A DNA stretch of 64,000 bases from Myxocyprinus asiaticus (GCF_019703515.2 NC_059373.1:14464281-14528280); one strand, 5' to 3'. Positions 24,316 through 36,436 are shown, numbered from the stretch's first letter. Notes: generated by a model from the sequence alone, not told the origin. A program made the numbers and translations.

Positions 24316-25028
24316 GAAGGAGGGGAACAGGGTTGGGAGAGAGTGGGGCCTGACCAGCCATCCATCAATACGGCACATCATAGACCCGCAGAAATCCATA
24401 ATCCTCGACAGCTGTTCAATCAATAGGCAGCACAACCGGACGGCTTGTAAAAAGAATACGGCTAGGCAAGTCGATAAGTTAGAATAACAGGTCTGTGCCT
24501 GTTAAACCTGTTAAAGATGGAGGGATGAATGGATGGAAGGAGAGACAGAAAGCTTATCCTCATCCACTGGTGCTCAGTGGATAGATGACAGAAGAGATAC
24601 ACAAGTTGTAATGGATGGCAACTCAGCTGGGTCACTTTATGCTCTGAGATCTGTGTCTGTGCTGCCCAATGTGATTCGGGTCACTATGTACAAGATGAGA
24701 TACTGATCTGAAGTCAGTGTTTTTACTGCTACAACATGTAGTGTTGTGGAAACAGGCAGAAAACACTACTGTCTTTAGTAGCACAGCATAGGATACAATC
24801 CCTTGAAAGTTAAAATTGACCTTTTTAATCCAATCATAAACAATACATCAGTACACATCCCAATGTAAAAAATAAAAAATTGTTTTCATAATCTTTAATC
24901 AAAATGTAATACCTTGCTTTTCCACTGAAATTACTTTCCTTTTCTGCTAACATCAATTAGGCATTGTGGGCTACTGGATAATGTTAACTAATAAAAAAAT
25001 AACTATTTAGGCACTAAGCAAATTCAGA
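24316..25028. other. Intron 1 sequence, nothing recognised
   Basis: No supported feature. Confidence 0.3.
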
Positions 25029-25305
25029 CATTTAAGGAGCTGTTTAGACCGAACATGTTCTTGTGCTAAAAATGATAGACACAGTGCAACAAACAGAACA
25101 GAATGCAAGTGTCTCAAGACAGCTTTTTAGAAGCTGAAGTTATTTAAGCTAACAAGTTGTCTAAAAAATTTGATGGTCCTGTCTACAAAACAGCGCAACG
25201 AGGCACAATGGTCAAAGACATCCGTCTCATGCATACACAGAAAATAAATGCAAGGATAACTCAGATAGTCCCAAACACGAGTTCAGTGTGAATGGCCCTT
25301 AAGGC
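25029..25305. mobile_element. Degenerate MITE (GTTCACAC...GTGTGAATGGCC type)
   Basis: Right end CAGTGTGAATGGCCCTTAAG and internal CAAGTGTCTCAAGACAGC, CAAAGACATCCGTCT match segments at 37810-38000, 52140-52310 and 60840-61145, indicating an interspersed family. Confidence 0.5.
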
Positions 25306-26110
25306 ATTTAAGCCTGGCTCCATTTTGGTATGGAACACACTTTTCACAACCCATTCAATTTCTGTTGGATAAAATGAAGCCCCACCCTAAACAATTTTCT
25401 CAATGAATGTCATGTTTCACTCTACAATACATCACATTGCAGAAATAAAAAGGGTAGTGAACGGGATCTCACGTTTACTTTAAACCTTGTGCTAACCCAC
25501 GTCCTTCTACGCGGACATTGTGTTTTGTCTTCGCTATATGCAATGCATAATTTAATTTCATTTAAACCAGCTGACCTCAGCTGGACACTCTGGGCTGACG
25601 TAAAGGATTAAACTTTCAACACACAAAGTCATGTGACAAAACAACATGGTGCCAATCTCAGTGAAGTTTGTCTTTGGTAGAAACAGCATTAAAACTACAT
25701 CTGGTAAGAAACCTAATTAAGTGTTTACATTGAAACCTGTTTGAGTCAAAATATTAGAGTCTCTTGTTTTATCCGATATGCCATTTAAAACATTTGAGCG
25801 ATTTATCGCGAAACTGCACACTGTTAAACATAATGATGACTGACGTGGACTATTGGGCTATTATTGCCTTAGAAATCCTATATTTACTGTGCATTATCAC
25901 ATTGAGAACCAACAGGTTCATCCAAAAGCAGAAAAATTTTGCTTTCAAAGGCTTTATATGGAGTTAGGATGAAAATAGTACATTTTGAACTATTTTGAGA
26001 CCAGTGCAGACAGACAGCACACTGGAGGTTAAGTCATTCACTATAAATAGAGAGCAAGGGAGCATCCTATATGTTTCCTATGCAGCAAAGTGCATTCACT
26101 GTGGATAATG
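25306..26110. other. Intron 1 sequence, nothing recognised
   Basis: No supported feature. Confidence 0.3.
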
Positions 26111-27636
26111 GTAATCAGTAGAGTTGGGGTACTCAAGTTCAGACTCTGACTCGAGTTCAAGTCACAAGTCTAATTTTAATAGTCTTGGACTTGTCACGGA
26201 CTCGGATGCATTTTTTTCTCGGACTTGACTCAGACTCGAGCATTTTGGACTCTGGATTATCTGGAGTCCAGCCGAGTCCATGGCATTTGTGATGCAATGA
26301 AAAACAAACAAACTAACAAAAAAATAATGTTACATAGGGTGGCCATATGTCCTCTTTTCCCCAGACATGTCCTCTTTTTCGGACCTGAAAAAAGCGTCCG
26401 GCCGGGGTTTCAAAATTGCCTCTAAATATCTGGGATTTGGCTTTGTCTTTATATTGATGTGATCTCTACAGTTAATACTATCATAAATTCTGTGTATTTG
26501 ATACTGCGCATCAGTTTTCACATGTATATGTCCTTACGTGTGATTATTCTGGCTGAGAGCAGCAGCGCACACTCTTTCAAAGTACTTTAACTCTCTCGCC
26601 CGCGCGCGTGCTGTATGTGTGTGCGGGAAAGAGATCGCCATTCCCCAGACGTGCTCTGCCGCTCTCATCCAGAAATATCAATAATGCAAGTACACTTTAA
26701 AAAGTACGTTCCCCAATTCTGCAAATTATTAAATAGAACACGTTTTATCAGACTCACGCTTACTATGCAAAGTCATTTCTAACTGAAAATGTTGACTATA
26801 TAGAGACAAAATCAAATGTACTACATATCAGGGATATTTAAACTAATACAACGGATTAAATAGACCATGATGGAAATCATACAACTCAGTCTGTCACATA
26901 TTTGTTGCGCAACCTCTGTGTGTTCCCTGTATAGCTCGCATTTGTTTCAATGGCAAAAAAGTCAGAAAATACAATGAAGAACACAAGTGAGGGGAGAAGT
27001 CTCTATTCACCTATTATCCATACTAAATATAATGTGAAAAGAAACGTCAGCCCAAGGAGAGTTTGTCAAAAATATTTATCTTGACTTTAAAGGAGGCGGC
27101 TACACCTGGACACAGCAGGACGACTGAAAAGTGAGAAGTGTGGTAGTATAAAAATGAATTTTTAATGGTATCTGTTCCTTTCTGTTTTTATTTTATGTTG
27201 TTGTATTTAATTTTATGGGCATTGTTAAATGTGTTAATATTACCATTTATTAAATGTATTAAACACTTTCAATGCATTTAATTAATTACATTAAATGTAT
27301 TTCACCCATAATTTTAGATGAAACTAAACTAAATTGAAAATGAAATAGAAATAAAAACTAAATTAAAATCCGAAATAACAACAACAACAACTCTGGCTGC
27401 AATGACTAACGAAGCTTTCATTTTCTTTAGTCTATGTTTTAGGGGAAAAAGCAACAAATAATTTAAATGTCAACAGAACGCAATAAGAAGTGTGTTGAAG
27501 GACAGTTTTGTTTTCACACACAAAGCATATGCTTTCACTCTGAAACCACTTAAGTTTGTATAGCAGTATAATAATCATAAAATGTATATATGAAATGCAA
27601 CAGAGGTGTTTTTGTTACATTTATATTGACAAATTG

Positions 27637-27835
27637 TTCCCTATCTGTCACTCTCTCGACGTTGTGTCGATAGTGACACTAGGGGTCACTCTTGGGAGCC
27701 CGAGACACCTGTGGTCTTTGATAAAAGGCCAATGAAAATTGGCGAGTGGTATTTGCATACCACTCCCCCGTACATACGGGTATAAAAGGAGCTGGTATGC
27801 AACCACTCATTCAGATTTTCTCTTCAGAGCCGAAC
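27637..27835 (+). repeat. DIRS copy 2 left inverted terminal repeat
   Basis: Pairs with 31465-31660. Shared blocks include GTGACACTAGGGGTCACTCT, AAAGGCCAATGAAAATTGGC and GGTATTTGCATACCACTCCC. TATAAAAGG at 27781-27789 is a likely promoter TATA box. Confidence 0.88.
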
Positions 27836-28043
27836 GGTCGATGTTTACTGAGCTGACTGTTCATTCACCTCTGCTGGATCTGACGGCGCATTTCAGCGGC
27901 TTCTCCCTCCTCTGCACTGGTGCACTGCAGAGAATGCCCCTGGGCGCGTCAGCAGAAAAAAGAGAGTATATTTCTCTAAAAGAGCGGCACACACGTAACG
28001 TCTTTATAAAGACGAATCTTTTTAAAGATGCCTTTCCGTTTGT

Positions 28044-29237
28044 GTGTTATTCCTGGTTGCGGTCATTACCTCTCAACTTCTGACGGTCACGATCGCGACC
28101 CACGCGGAGACAGCATTCATGGATGGATCATGTACTCACTGCGAGAACATGACCATGGCAACGTTGCTGTCGCGGCTTGCTTTCATAAGAAAGCAAGCCA
28201 CCCCAGTGGCTCCCCGCCTCGGTCCTTCTACCTACGGGTATGAGGCCAGTGCGGCTAGCACTGGGGGCGATTTGGGGACCCCAATGGGACCATCTCCGCC
28301 GGGTATCCCCCCACGGACCTCCCATTCCCCAGCACTCTCGTCTGCCCCGATCGGGCTTCCGGATGAGTCCGCCGGCTTGGCTCACGCCGAGTTCGACCTC
28401 TTGTTCAACCTCTTGTTGGGAGTCCGTGAAGCTGATGAGCTCTCAAGCGCAGCATCGGAGAGCGGGCTTGTCCAGTCGGACAGAGAAGCCTCAGATGGGC
28501 TCCCCCCCTCGGGTACAGTTGCCCAGTCACAGGCTGATGCGGAAATGACGGACATGCTTTCCAGGGCAGCCGCGAGCGTCGGGCTAGAGTGGAACCCTCC
28601 GCTCTCCCCTGAACCCTCGCGGCTCGACGATTGTTTCCTGGGCTCGCGGCGCCGCTCAAAGCAGCCACGCCCCGCTCCAGTCCCTTTCTTCCCGGAAGTG
28701 CATGAGGAGCTGACAAGATCGTGAGAGGCATCTTATTCTGCCCGGTCCTGATCTTTCAGCTCCCCCGCCCTCACATCGGGGCGGCCAGGGGCTATTCGGC
28801 GATTTCCCCCGGTGGATAAGACGCTCACGGTGCACCTATGCCCGCAGAGCGCCGCCACCTGGCACAGATGCCCAAAGCTCCCGTCCAAGGCCTGTAGGTT
28901 TGCGTCGTCCCTGACAGCCAAAGCCTACAGTGCCGCTGGACAAGTCTCCTCCGCCCTGCACGCCATGGCTCTCCTGCAAGTCCACCAAGCCAAGGTGCTA
29001 AAGGAACTGCACTAGGGTAGTTCCGCCCCAGATTTGATGCAGGAGCTGCGCTCGGTGACCGACCTCGCTCTCTGGGCGATGAAGGTCACGGCGCGGTCTC
29101 TCTTAGTGGTCCAGGAGCGTCACCTTTGGCTCAGCCTGGTCGAGATGGGTGAGGACGACAAGGCACAGTTCCTTGCTGCCCCCCTTTCCCAGGTTGGCCT
29201 ATTCGGCGACACCGTCAAGGACTTTGCCCAGCAGTGA
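28044..29237 (+). pseudogene. DIRS copy 2 gag-like ORF1, two internal stops
   Basis: One continuous frame interrupted by stops at 28722-28724 and 29013-29015. The N-terminal part is Pro/Ser-rich; the C-terminal part has PPVDKTLTVHLCP, SSLTAKAYSAAGQVSSALHA, MALLQVHQAKVLKELH and TDLALWAMKVTARS, matching blocks in copy 1. It ends abruptly at 29237 where copy 1 continues with the QSQAMRHF segment, so the tail and pol start are deleted. A structural role for gag is known for the family; this copy is inactive. Confidence 0.78.
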
Positions 29238-29249
29238 AGCAGCAGACGG

Positions 29250-29660
29250 AGGCTGTACCAAAAAAGGTGGTGGGTTGCGGCCAATCTTGGACCTGCGAGT
29301 ACTGAACCGGGCTTTACACAGACTCCCATTCAAGATGCTGATGCAAAAACGCGTTCTGGCGAGTGTCCGGCGTCAGATTGGTTCGCGGTGGTAGACCTGA
29401 AGGACGCGTACTTCCACGTCTCGATTCTACCTCGACACAGACCCTTCCTGCGGTTTGCATTCAAGGGTCGGGCGTATCAGTACAAGGTCCTCCCTTTCGG
29501 TCTGTCCTTGTCCCCTCGCATCTTCAAGAAGGTCGCAGAGGCAGCTCTTGCCCCGTTAAGGGAAGTGGGCATTCGCATTCTCAACTATCTCGATGATTGG
29601 CTAACCCTAGCTCACTCTAGGGATATGATGTGCACACAGGGACCTGGTGCTCTCGCACCA
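29250..29660 (+). pseudogene. DIRS copy 2 reverse transcriptase fragment
   Basis: RT fingers and palm are visible: GGGLRPILDLRVLNRALHR at 29265-29321 in one frame, then after a frameshift near 29365-29390 DLKDAYFHVSILPRHRPFLR and LPFGLSLSPRIFKKVAEA. The active-site YLDD is at 29586-29597. The N-terminal RT part is missing and the frame after about 29640 no longer matches, marking a deletion into RNase H. Confidence 0.85.
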
Positions 29661-29689
29661 GGGCAAGCACGTGTTAGTTCAGTCAGGCA

Positions 29690-30034
29690 ACGGTAGCATA
29701 TGTCAACCATCAAGGCGGTCTGCACTCCCATTGTATGTCACAACTTGCCCACCATCTCCTCCTCTGGAGTCAGCAGCACCTCAAGTCGCTGAGAGCCACT
29801 CACATCCTGGGCAACCTCAACACTGCAGCGGACGTGCTGTCACGGCAGGTTACCCTCAGGGGAGAGTGGAGACTCCACCCTCAGGTGGTCCAGCTGATCT
29901 GGAGTCGATTCGAACAGGCACAGGTAGACCTGTTCGCCTCAAGAATCCTCCCACTGCCCGCTCTGGTACGCCCTGACCGAGGCACCTCTCGGTATAGACT
30001 CGCTGGCACACAGCTGGCCCCCTGGACTTTGTAA
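29690..30034 (+). pseudogene. DIRS copy 2 RNase H C-terminal fragment
   Basis: Begins within the VAYVNHQGG-type motif near 29697 and continues MSQLAHHLLLWSQQHLKSLR, THILGNLNTAADVLSRQ and QVDLFASR, the usual DIRS RNase H tail. The first half of the domain, with the catalytic carboxylates, is lost. Confidence 0.8.
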
Positions 30035-30303
30035 ATATGCGTTTCCCCCAGGGAGCCAACTTGCACAGACCCTGTGCAAGGTCAAGGAGGACGCGGAGCA
30101 CGTCATCCTGGTAGCACCCTACTGGCCCACCCAGACGTGGTTCTCGGACCTCATGCTCCTCGCAACAGCCCCCCCAGCAAATTCCCGAGGAATGACCTTC
30201 TTTCTCAGGGACGGGGCACCACCTGGCACCCGCGACCAGACCTCTGGAATCTCCGTGTCTGGCCCCTGGATGGGACGCTGAAGACTTAAGCGGTCTACTA
30301 CCC

Positions 30304-30798
30304 GTGGTGGTAGACACGATTACTCAGGCTAGGGCCCCCTCTATTAGGTGCCTGTATGCCTTTAAGTGGCGTCTGTTCGCTAAGTGGTGTTCTTCCCGAC
30401 GTGAAGACCCCCAGAGATGCGCAGTCGGATCGGTGCTTTCCTTCCTGCAGGAGAGGTTGGAAGGGCGGCTGTCCCCTTCCACCTTGAGGGTGTATGTAGC
30501 CGCTATAGCGGCACACCATGACACAGTGGACGGTAAGTCTTTAAGGAAGCACAACCTGATCATCAGGTTCCTGAGAGGCGCCAGGAGGTTGAATCAATTC
30601 AGACCGTGCCTCGTTCCCTCATGGGACCTCTCTGTAGTTCTTCAGGGTCTACAGAGAGCCCCCTTTGAGCCCTTGCAGTCAGCTGAGTTTAAGGCACTCT
30701 CCTTGAAGACTGCCCTCCTGACTGCGCTCGCTTCCATCAAGAGGGTAGGAGACCTGCAAGTGTTCTCTGTCAGCTCTGCATGTGGTGGTTCCCCATAG
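30304..30798 (+). pseudogene. DIRS copy 2 tyrosine recombinase, C-terminally deleted
   Basis: Contains the SAM-like core-binding part (ITQARAPSIRCLYAFKW, RKHNLIIRFLRGARRLN) and the first catalytic Arg in ALASIKRVGDLQ. It stops at 30798 before the H-x-x-R and Tyr motifs that are still readable in copy 1. An internal deletion then joins straight to the element's 3' non-coding region. Confidence 0.85.
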
Positions 30799-31269
30799 GT
30801 AACACCATGCGACGCTAATTTGTTTCCCGGTTGGCAAACTGCGTCCCAGTCACCATGCTTGTAGTAACTCCTCCCCTGTAGGGTAGGACCTACCATGGGA
30901 CTTCCCCAAATGGCATACTTCCGACATAGCTCGGCAAGACCATGTGACGTATTTCCACTTAAATACCCCCCTCTCTCTGGGTGGGGTGTGGTCTCTGCGG
31001 TGTCTTCCCCTTGGGAGGGACACCCCCCCGACTAGACCTGGTGGCCCCAGTCGGTTAATCCCCCTTTTTTTGGGGGAGTGAATAAAAAGGGGGATAAGAG
31101 GCCACGACTGGGCTAGCATGTCTCTATCTTTTGGGTAGTCGACTTGTCACCAAAGGGTCGTTCGACACTCATAACAGTGTTGGGGGAGGTTACGTGTCGG
31201 CCTGGTGCGCTGGCTACGAGGCACACAGGCGGTCTGCCTGTCACACACCGCCAGTTCACGTAACAGTTC

Positions 31270-31410
31270 AGCCAGTTGTGGCGTTTTGTATAGGGACCCC
31301 TAGTGTCACTACATCGACACAACATCGAGTGAGTGACAGATAGGGAATGTCCTGGTTACTTGCGTAACCTCTGTTCCCTGATGGAGGGAACGAGACATTG
31401 TGTCCCTCCT
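31270..31410 (+). repeat. DIRS copy 2 internal complementary region
   Basis: CTAGTGTCACTACATCGACA, then GAGTGACAGATAGGGA, are the complement of the extreme left end (27639-27690). Immediately after, GTTACTTGCGTAACC and TTCCCTGATGGAGGGAACGA complement the extreme right end (31630-31672). The two end complements sit back to back, as in other DIRS elements, where this region is thought to template end joining during circle formation. Confidence 0.85.
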
Positions 31411-31464
31411 GCCACAACGCTGAACTACCCGCTGAAATGGCCTGGACCTTGTCTCGGCTCCTCA

Positions 31465-31676
31465 GCACAAAACCTGAATGAGTGGTTTCATACCAGCTCC
31501 TTTTATACCCGTATGTCCAGGGGAGTGGTATGCAAATACCACTAGCCAATTTTCATTGGCCTTTTATCAAAGACCAGAGGTGTCTCGGGCTCCCAAGAGT
31601 GACCCCTAGTGTCACTACATTGACACAACGTCTCGTTCCCTCCATCAGGGAATGGAGGTTATGCAAGTAACCAGGA
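31465..31676 (+). repeat. DIRS copy 2 right inverted terminal repeat
   Basis: Inverted copy of 27637-27835 with an extra terminal block ending GGTTATGCAAGTAACCAGG. Confidence 0.85.
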
Positions 31677-31919
31677 TTTTTTTTCTTAGTTGTGAAGGTT
31701 AAAATAAGCTTAAAATATTGATGTTGAGTTTACGGTTACAATTTTAATTCAGATTCATGAACAGATTAATTCGAACTCTCACTCGTTTCGGACTTGGCCT
31801 GTTATGGACTCAGTCTTGAGTCCGACTCGAACCCTTTTGGACTTGGACTCGACTCGGACTCAATTGTTTAAAGACTCGGACTCGACTAAGGTGGACTCGA
31901 ACCCAGCACTACTAATCAG

Positions 31920-32639
31920 TACCTAGATTCAGAACTTATAATATATAATTTAATGTTAACATGGTTGGCATTTGTATCAGAATTAATTATGCTAATTTCT
32001 GATTGGTAAAATGCTTCAACACTGGCTATCACTTGTTTGTTTGACAGTGTAAAGAGAGAACATTGAGATGCTGTTGCCAAAGAAGAAAAATAAAATAAAA
32101 AAATCAAGTCAAATCAAGTCCAATAATTTTCATTTGTCTAGTTTTTTTTTTTTTTTTTTTTTTTTTTGTATGTGCTTTTCCCCAATTCAAAAGCAGCTTA
32201 ACAGATAATTAGCTGTAATGTCTGTACGTCTCAAAATCATGAATAACCAACAATCCTGGAAACATCATAAACAAATTGATAAAAAATAAAATAAAATAAA
32301 AAAAATCACTTTCTATTGCTTGGTATTATTTAAAATCTCACAACTTAGTCCCGCTTTCCCCATATGAGGACATCAATTTATAAGGGGAAAACTATTTACT
32401 CTTCAAAAAAAAAAAAATAAATAAATAAATAAATAAAAAATAAAAAATTTTTTTTTTTTTTTTTTTTAGCTGCTTATAGTTGCACAGCAGTCAGGCTCAT
32501 GTCTCAGAAGGTTAAGAAAACCACTAATTATGCAGTGACAGAGATAAATTCAAAATTCAAGCAAATCTGAATGTAGATTAGACATTCAAAGACATGAATT
32601 ACAAGCCAACATCGAAGTAGACCTTAAGTCTTCGAACTG
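31920..32639. other. AT-rich intron segment with homopolymers
   Basis: T26 at 32142-32167, an A/AAAT/T block at 32405-32467; no gene. Confidence 0.5.
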
Positions 32640-32985
32640 AGGGCTCTCCCTCTTTGTCTTCCTCTCTCGCGCTCTCTTTTGATTTGAAGTCAGGGCTTTT
32701 CATTATCATTTGTTCGACTGTCAGATCTCATCGCTCTCCTGTCTCACATTGTCTCGATTCATTTATTCCATGATTGTTTATTTACTTATCTGCGATCCAG
32801 ATAATTTGAGAATATTAAATACACAAATGCCTTGTTTAATTAAAATAAAATATAAAAAATCCTACTAATTATGCAAATCAGAAGCAGAATGGCTCCATTC
32901 AGCTTGTTTGGATTTAATTAGATGGCCTTCATCGCCTCTTTCCACAGACTTGTTGATCTAGCCACAGCCCCTGTGTTTACAGAGA
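32640..32985. promoter_or_regulatory. Candidate non-coding regulatory block (homeodomain/POU-type sites)
   Basis: A stretch without recognised repeats that contains TAATTA (32866-32871) overlapping a perfect octamer ATGCAAAT (32871-32878), another TTTAATTAGATGG near 32911, and several ATTTA/ATGATTG cores. Such clusters are common in neural enhancers, and Eph genes are neurally expressed, but AT-rich introns produce these motifs by chance. Low confidence without conservation data. Confidence 0.25.
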
Positions 32986-33155
32986 GGATGTTAACAAAAC
33001 AAATCTTACTCTGAATCAGTGGCCCCTGTGCATTCAGTATTTTTTATAAATGGAAGAACAGGCCAGCACTCTGGGCTAGAGACTAAATCACTGTAGATAT
33101 CGAGAATCACACCTTCACATACTTAATTTCTAAAAAGGATCTTGTCACCGAACCC

Positions 33156-33524
33156 ATTTACATGCACACCAATACGCTGATTACTCCCAAAAATCATCTT
33201 ATTTAAAAAACCAACAAAGAAAGAAATCAGTGTTTAAATGATATTTAAAATAATCGTGTTATTCTCTGTTTTTGATGTCAAACCATGAAGAGGCATGCGC
33301 ACAACACGTGCACACACTGGATAAGCCGGTAAGAATGCCAGTTAAGGTTTTTACATGCAATGCAAAATTAGGCTAATTGCCAAAAAATATACCCAGGTCT
33401 ACTGGTTTACTATTAAGCCATTTATGGCCTTACACTGATAAAGGAAAGCCATTTAATGTGTTTACATGACCACACATGCCATTGGCTTATTTAGTATAAT
33501 TGGTGTAGAAATGTGCATGTAAAC
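33156..33524. mobile_element. MITE with TTTACATGCACA ends
   Basis: Left ATTTACATGCACACC and right GTGCATGTAAACG are inverted; about 370 bp; related to 15480-16143 by its termini. Confidence 0.6.
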
Positions 33525-34885
33525 GCGCTCACCGCTGTTTAGTCATAAATATAGCCTACCAAAAATTTGAGTGCTGGAGCCATAATTTCAATGACAAACA
33601 TATAGGAAAACATTTGAGGAATTCCTCTGGTCCACTTAAATACAAATATGCTGAGGTTTCTCTGGGTTTCTCTTGAACCCCACTTTTAATTGCCACAAGA
33701 AGAACTTCCTAAACATTAAACATCTGCATATTTGTGTTCAAGTCTTACATTGCCAGATTTACAATATCAGCATTAAATCTGGTCCAATTTGCAGCATATT
33801 CTGGCAAAGAACAGCCCAGTTAGACAGGAAGAGACAGTCTAGTTGACAGGTTAAATGGCCAACCACAATTCAGTGTGTTTTAACATTGAGTAAATTATGA
33901 AACCAGTGACACCACAATAAAATCCCAATCCAAATAATGCTGCAGCAGACGCAATTCAACAAACGGAAATACGTGAAGACTTCATGAGCGGTACTTCCAA
34001 AAGTAATTACCGATTGTGTCACAGAAGTAACAAAGCAAAACTGAATATAAAGATGTACTTGTGGATATCAAGTTTACTTGCTACTAAGTGCCTTAAATAA
34101 AACTCACATGCCCTGTCAATCAGATTGGAATGTAAGATTTTAGCTAGCTTTTGCCATTTTTGTATGCAATATGCAAAAAATAGTCACTCAATGCCCCGTG
34201 AGCGTCCCGAGGCTTAGACTAGTGTTAGACTAGATGAAAATCTATCTTTACAATGCTAATCAAACCTAAAGACCTAATTTAAGCAAAGCTTCCCCCTTAA
34301 AATCATGTTTGACCTTGTAGCCTCTATTGGGTGAAAGTTCATTGACCATTCCGTATGTGCTGTATTGACCTGTGCCTTTGGCAAAGTCAAAGATCAACAC
34401 CGAAAGACATCAATTTCAGGCTCATCAAAGCAAGCTTTCATTGGCCATTTGGTGAAACCAAATAAAATCATCTGATCTGAAATTGTGCAAAGTGGCCCAA
34501 ACATTGCAAGAGTCTGTTGTGATTCATCCCCAAATCTAAATCAAGGCAATTTCTTACTAGTGACCCAACAACCTATTCAGTTATTGGAGGTTGACTAGCT
34601 TTAGATATTTTATTTTTTATTTTTTATATTTTACAAGGTGGTGCTTTAAGTGTGGTGTGTTTAGCTGTTAAACTGAATGCATGTTAAATTCCTTTAAATC
34701 CATTGAGGGAATGTTCTTAAATGTCTTTAAAATGTATCAGCTTTAAAAGCACTACCACTACAGCTATTCACATCCAGACAGACATTTTTTCCACTGCATC
34801 TAAACTTAATGAACCGTTTTTTGAACGTGTGTTGCATTTTAAAGTTGGCATTTTATGTAAACTCCCCAATAAATGTGTCTGATCG
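33525..34885. other. Intron 1 sequence, nothing recognised
   Basis: No supported feature; AT-rich. Confidence 0.3.
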
Positions 34886-35740
34886 GGGTTCTGTGAACAT
34901 TTAGTCGACCAGTCGATTTTGAAAATATTCAGTTTTGCACATCCCCACTCACTTGATTTGCCGTAACTGGCTACTCCACCAAAACTAACAAACAGATTTT
35001 CCTGTGTTGAGGAAATGATCTGCCAAATGCGTTTCCCTTAAAGGAATTGTTAATCAAATATGGCATGAGAAATATGATTTGAGGTTCACTTTCAATGCCA
35101 CTATTAAAAGACTCTGTGCTTTTGATGAGTAATTTAGCCACTGAGAGGGTCATACAGCACATCCACCTTCTTATTTAGCACAGAGGCTTGGAAAGATTGC
35201 ACACATTTAAATTTCTGGTTGGAGGAGAAGTGGAATGTGAAACCATTTAGGAGACTGAAATGAAAAATGGCATCACGCAGAGTGAAAAAGAAAGGTTCCC
35301 AACCCTGGTTCTTGTGGCACCCCATTACCTAGCAGCCCACACATTCTCTGTAAAGCGCATCCACTAATGGACAGATTTCAGGGAGTTTAATCAAAGCACA
35401 GAGAGAGAGGGTCTCTCTCCATTTCTCCACTGACAATCATCCAGCAGCCCTGGAGCCCAGCAGCCTGCTGTTTGGGACCCTATGAGAGCTGAGCTGAATA
35501 AAGAGAGAATGATTGCAAGGGAGAGAGAGGGGTACAAGTGATACTGCAGACTGGGAAGAATGAATGGAGATGAGAGGTACTCAACTACATAAATTAGGCC
35601 ATGTGTAGAGTGGACAATGTAACTACCTTTCATGATTTAACATGTTAAAAGGGCAGACTGCAAATGGGTGGGAGTAGAGATGTGCAAAACTTCATATTTT
35701 CAAAATGGACTTGTCGGTGGATTGCATGAACAACTATTCA
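34886..35740. repeat. Two facing copies of a hAT-like terminus
   Basis: CGATTTTGAAAATATTCAGT, then TTTTGCACATC, ending about 34949, is the reverse complement of the segment starting about 35678 (GATGTGCAAAACTTCATATT). They enclose about 730 bp of unrelated DNA and may be ends of two separate elements. A matching far end may lie near 36290 (CTAGTCGACTAATCAAG) or 38110. Confidence 0.4.
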
Positions 35741-35754
35741 ACAAATCTGTCCTA

Positions 35755-35965
35755 AATGAGTAGTTCACCAAAAGTTGTATTATTTATGAATCATTTACTC
35801 ACCCTCATGTTGTTCCAAACTTGTATGACTGATTTTCTTCTATAGAATGCAAAAAGTTAATTTGTTTAAGAATATCCCAGTCACACTTTTCCATCCAATG
35901 AAAGTGAATAACTGTAACTGAGAATGTCAACCTCCAAAATGACAAAAAAAAAAAAAGCACCTTGA
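35755..35965. mobile_element. MITE fragment, AAAGGGATAGTTC family (copy 4)
   Basis: AGTAGTTCACCAAAAG, then TCATTTACTCACCCTCATGT and TTGTATGACTGATTTTCTTC match the left half of copies 1 and 3; the right half is missing. Confidence 0.65.
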
Positions 35966-36436
35966 AAGTAAAATGACTCATGCACTATATGCCAAGTCTT
36001 CTTAAGTTATATGATAGCCAGTGTGTTGACCAGACTGAAATTTAGGTTGTTGAGACAATTAACTGAACTTGAGAATCGGATAAGACAAATTTGTGAACTA
36101 ATCATTCAGACCATTTTGTGAAATGGGTCAATCAATTCATTGTAAAAATCTGGCTCAAAAGAATGGTTCGTTCAGAAATTGGACAACGCAATTTCTCACA
36201 AGAATGTGCCAAGGAAAGCTAGGGCGAATGTCAGTGAATCAAGATTTTCAGTGTATAATGGCTTCAATTTTACACTAAATATTTAGATAAACTAGTCGAC
36301 TAATCAAGTAGTCAGTGGGTGTATGTGCATACTGTAAGGGTGCGTGTGTGTGGGTGTGGGGGGGAGGGGGGGGGTAATCTACAGTCACCCTGAATGGACA
36401 TATTGAAATGTAAAGTTGAAAGTGTCTCTATAATAC

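Larger units (their letters stand above)
27637..31676 (+). mobile_element. DIRS-type retrotransposon copy 2, internally deleted but with complete ends
   Basis: About 4.0 kb on the plus strand, antisense to epha10. It has inverted terminal repeats (27659-27835 against 31465-31660), gag, reverse transcriptase, RNase H and recombinase remnants, and an internal complementary region at about 31270-31410. Three internal deletions remove the gag-pol junction, the RT-RNase H linker and the recombinase catalytic half. The cis-acting ends are in good order, so it may have moved using proteins from other copies. No target duplication is expected for this family. Confidence 0.88.
26119..31911. mobile_element. 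hAT element split by DIRS copy 2
   Basis: Left end TAGAGTTGGGGTACTC and right end CTCGAACCCAGCACTA are imperfect inverted repeats. Flanks GTAATCAG (26111-26118) and CTAATCAG (31912-31919) are an 8-bp duplication with one mismatch. Both arms are rich in GACTCGAGTCC/GGACTCGACTCGG units, a subterminal repeat. Without the DIRS insertion the element is about 1.75 kb and has no transposase frame that I can support. 26330-26420 (GGTGGCCATATGTCCTC...) may be a further small insertion. Confidence 0.72.

Noticed and set aside
35391..35633. Minus-strand frame as a possible alternative Eph exon
   Set aside because: No Eph similarity and no proper splice sites in phase.
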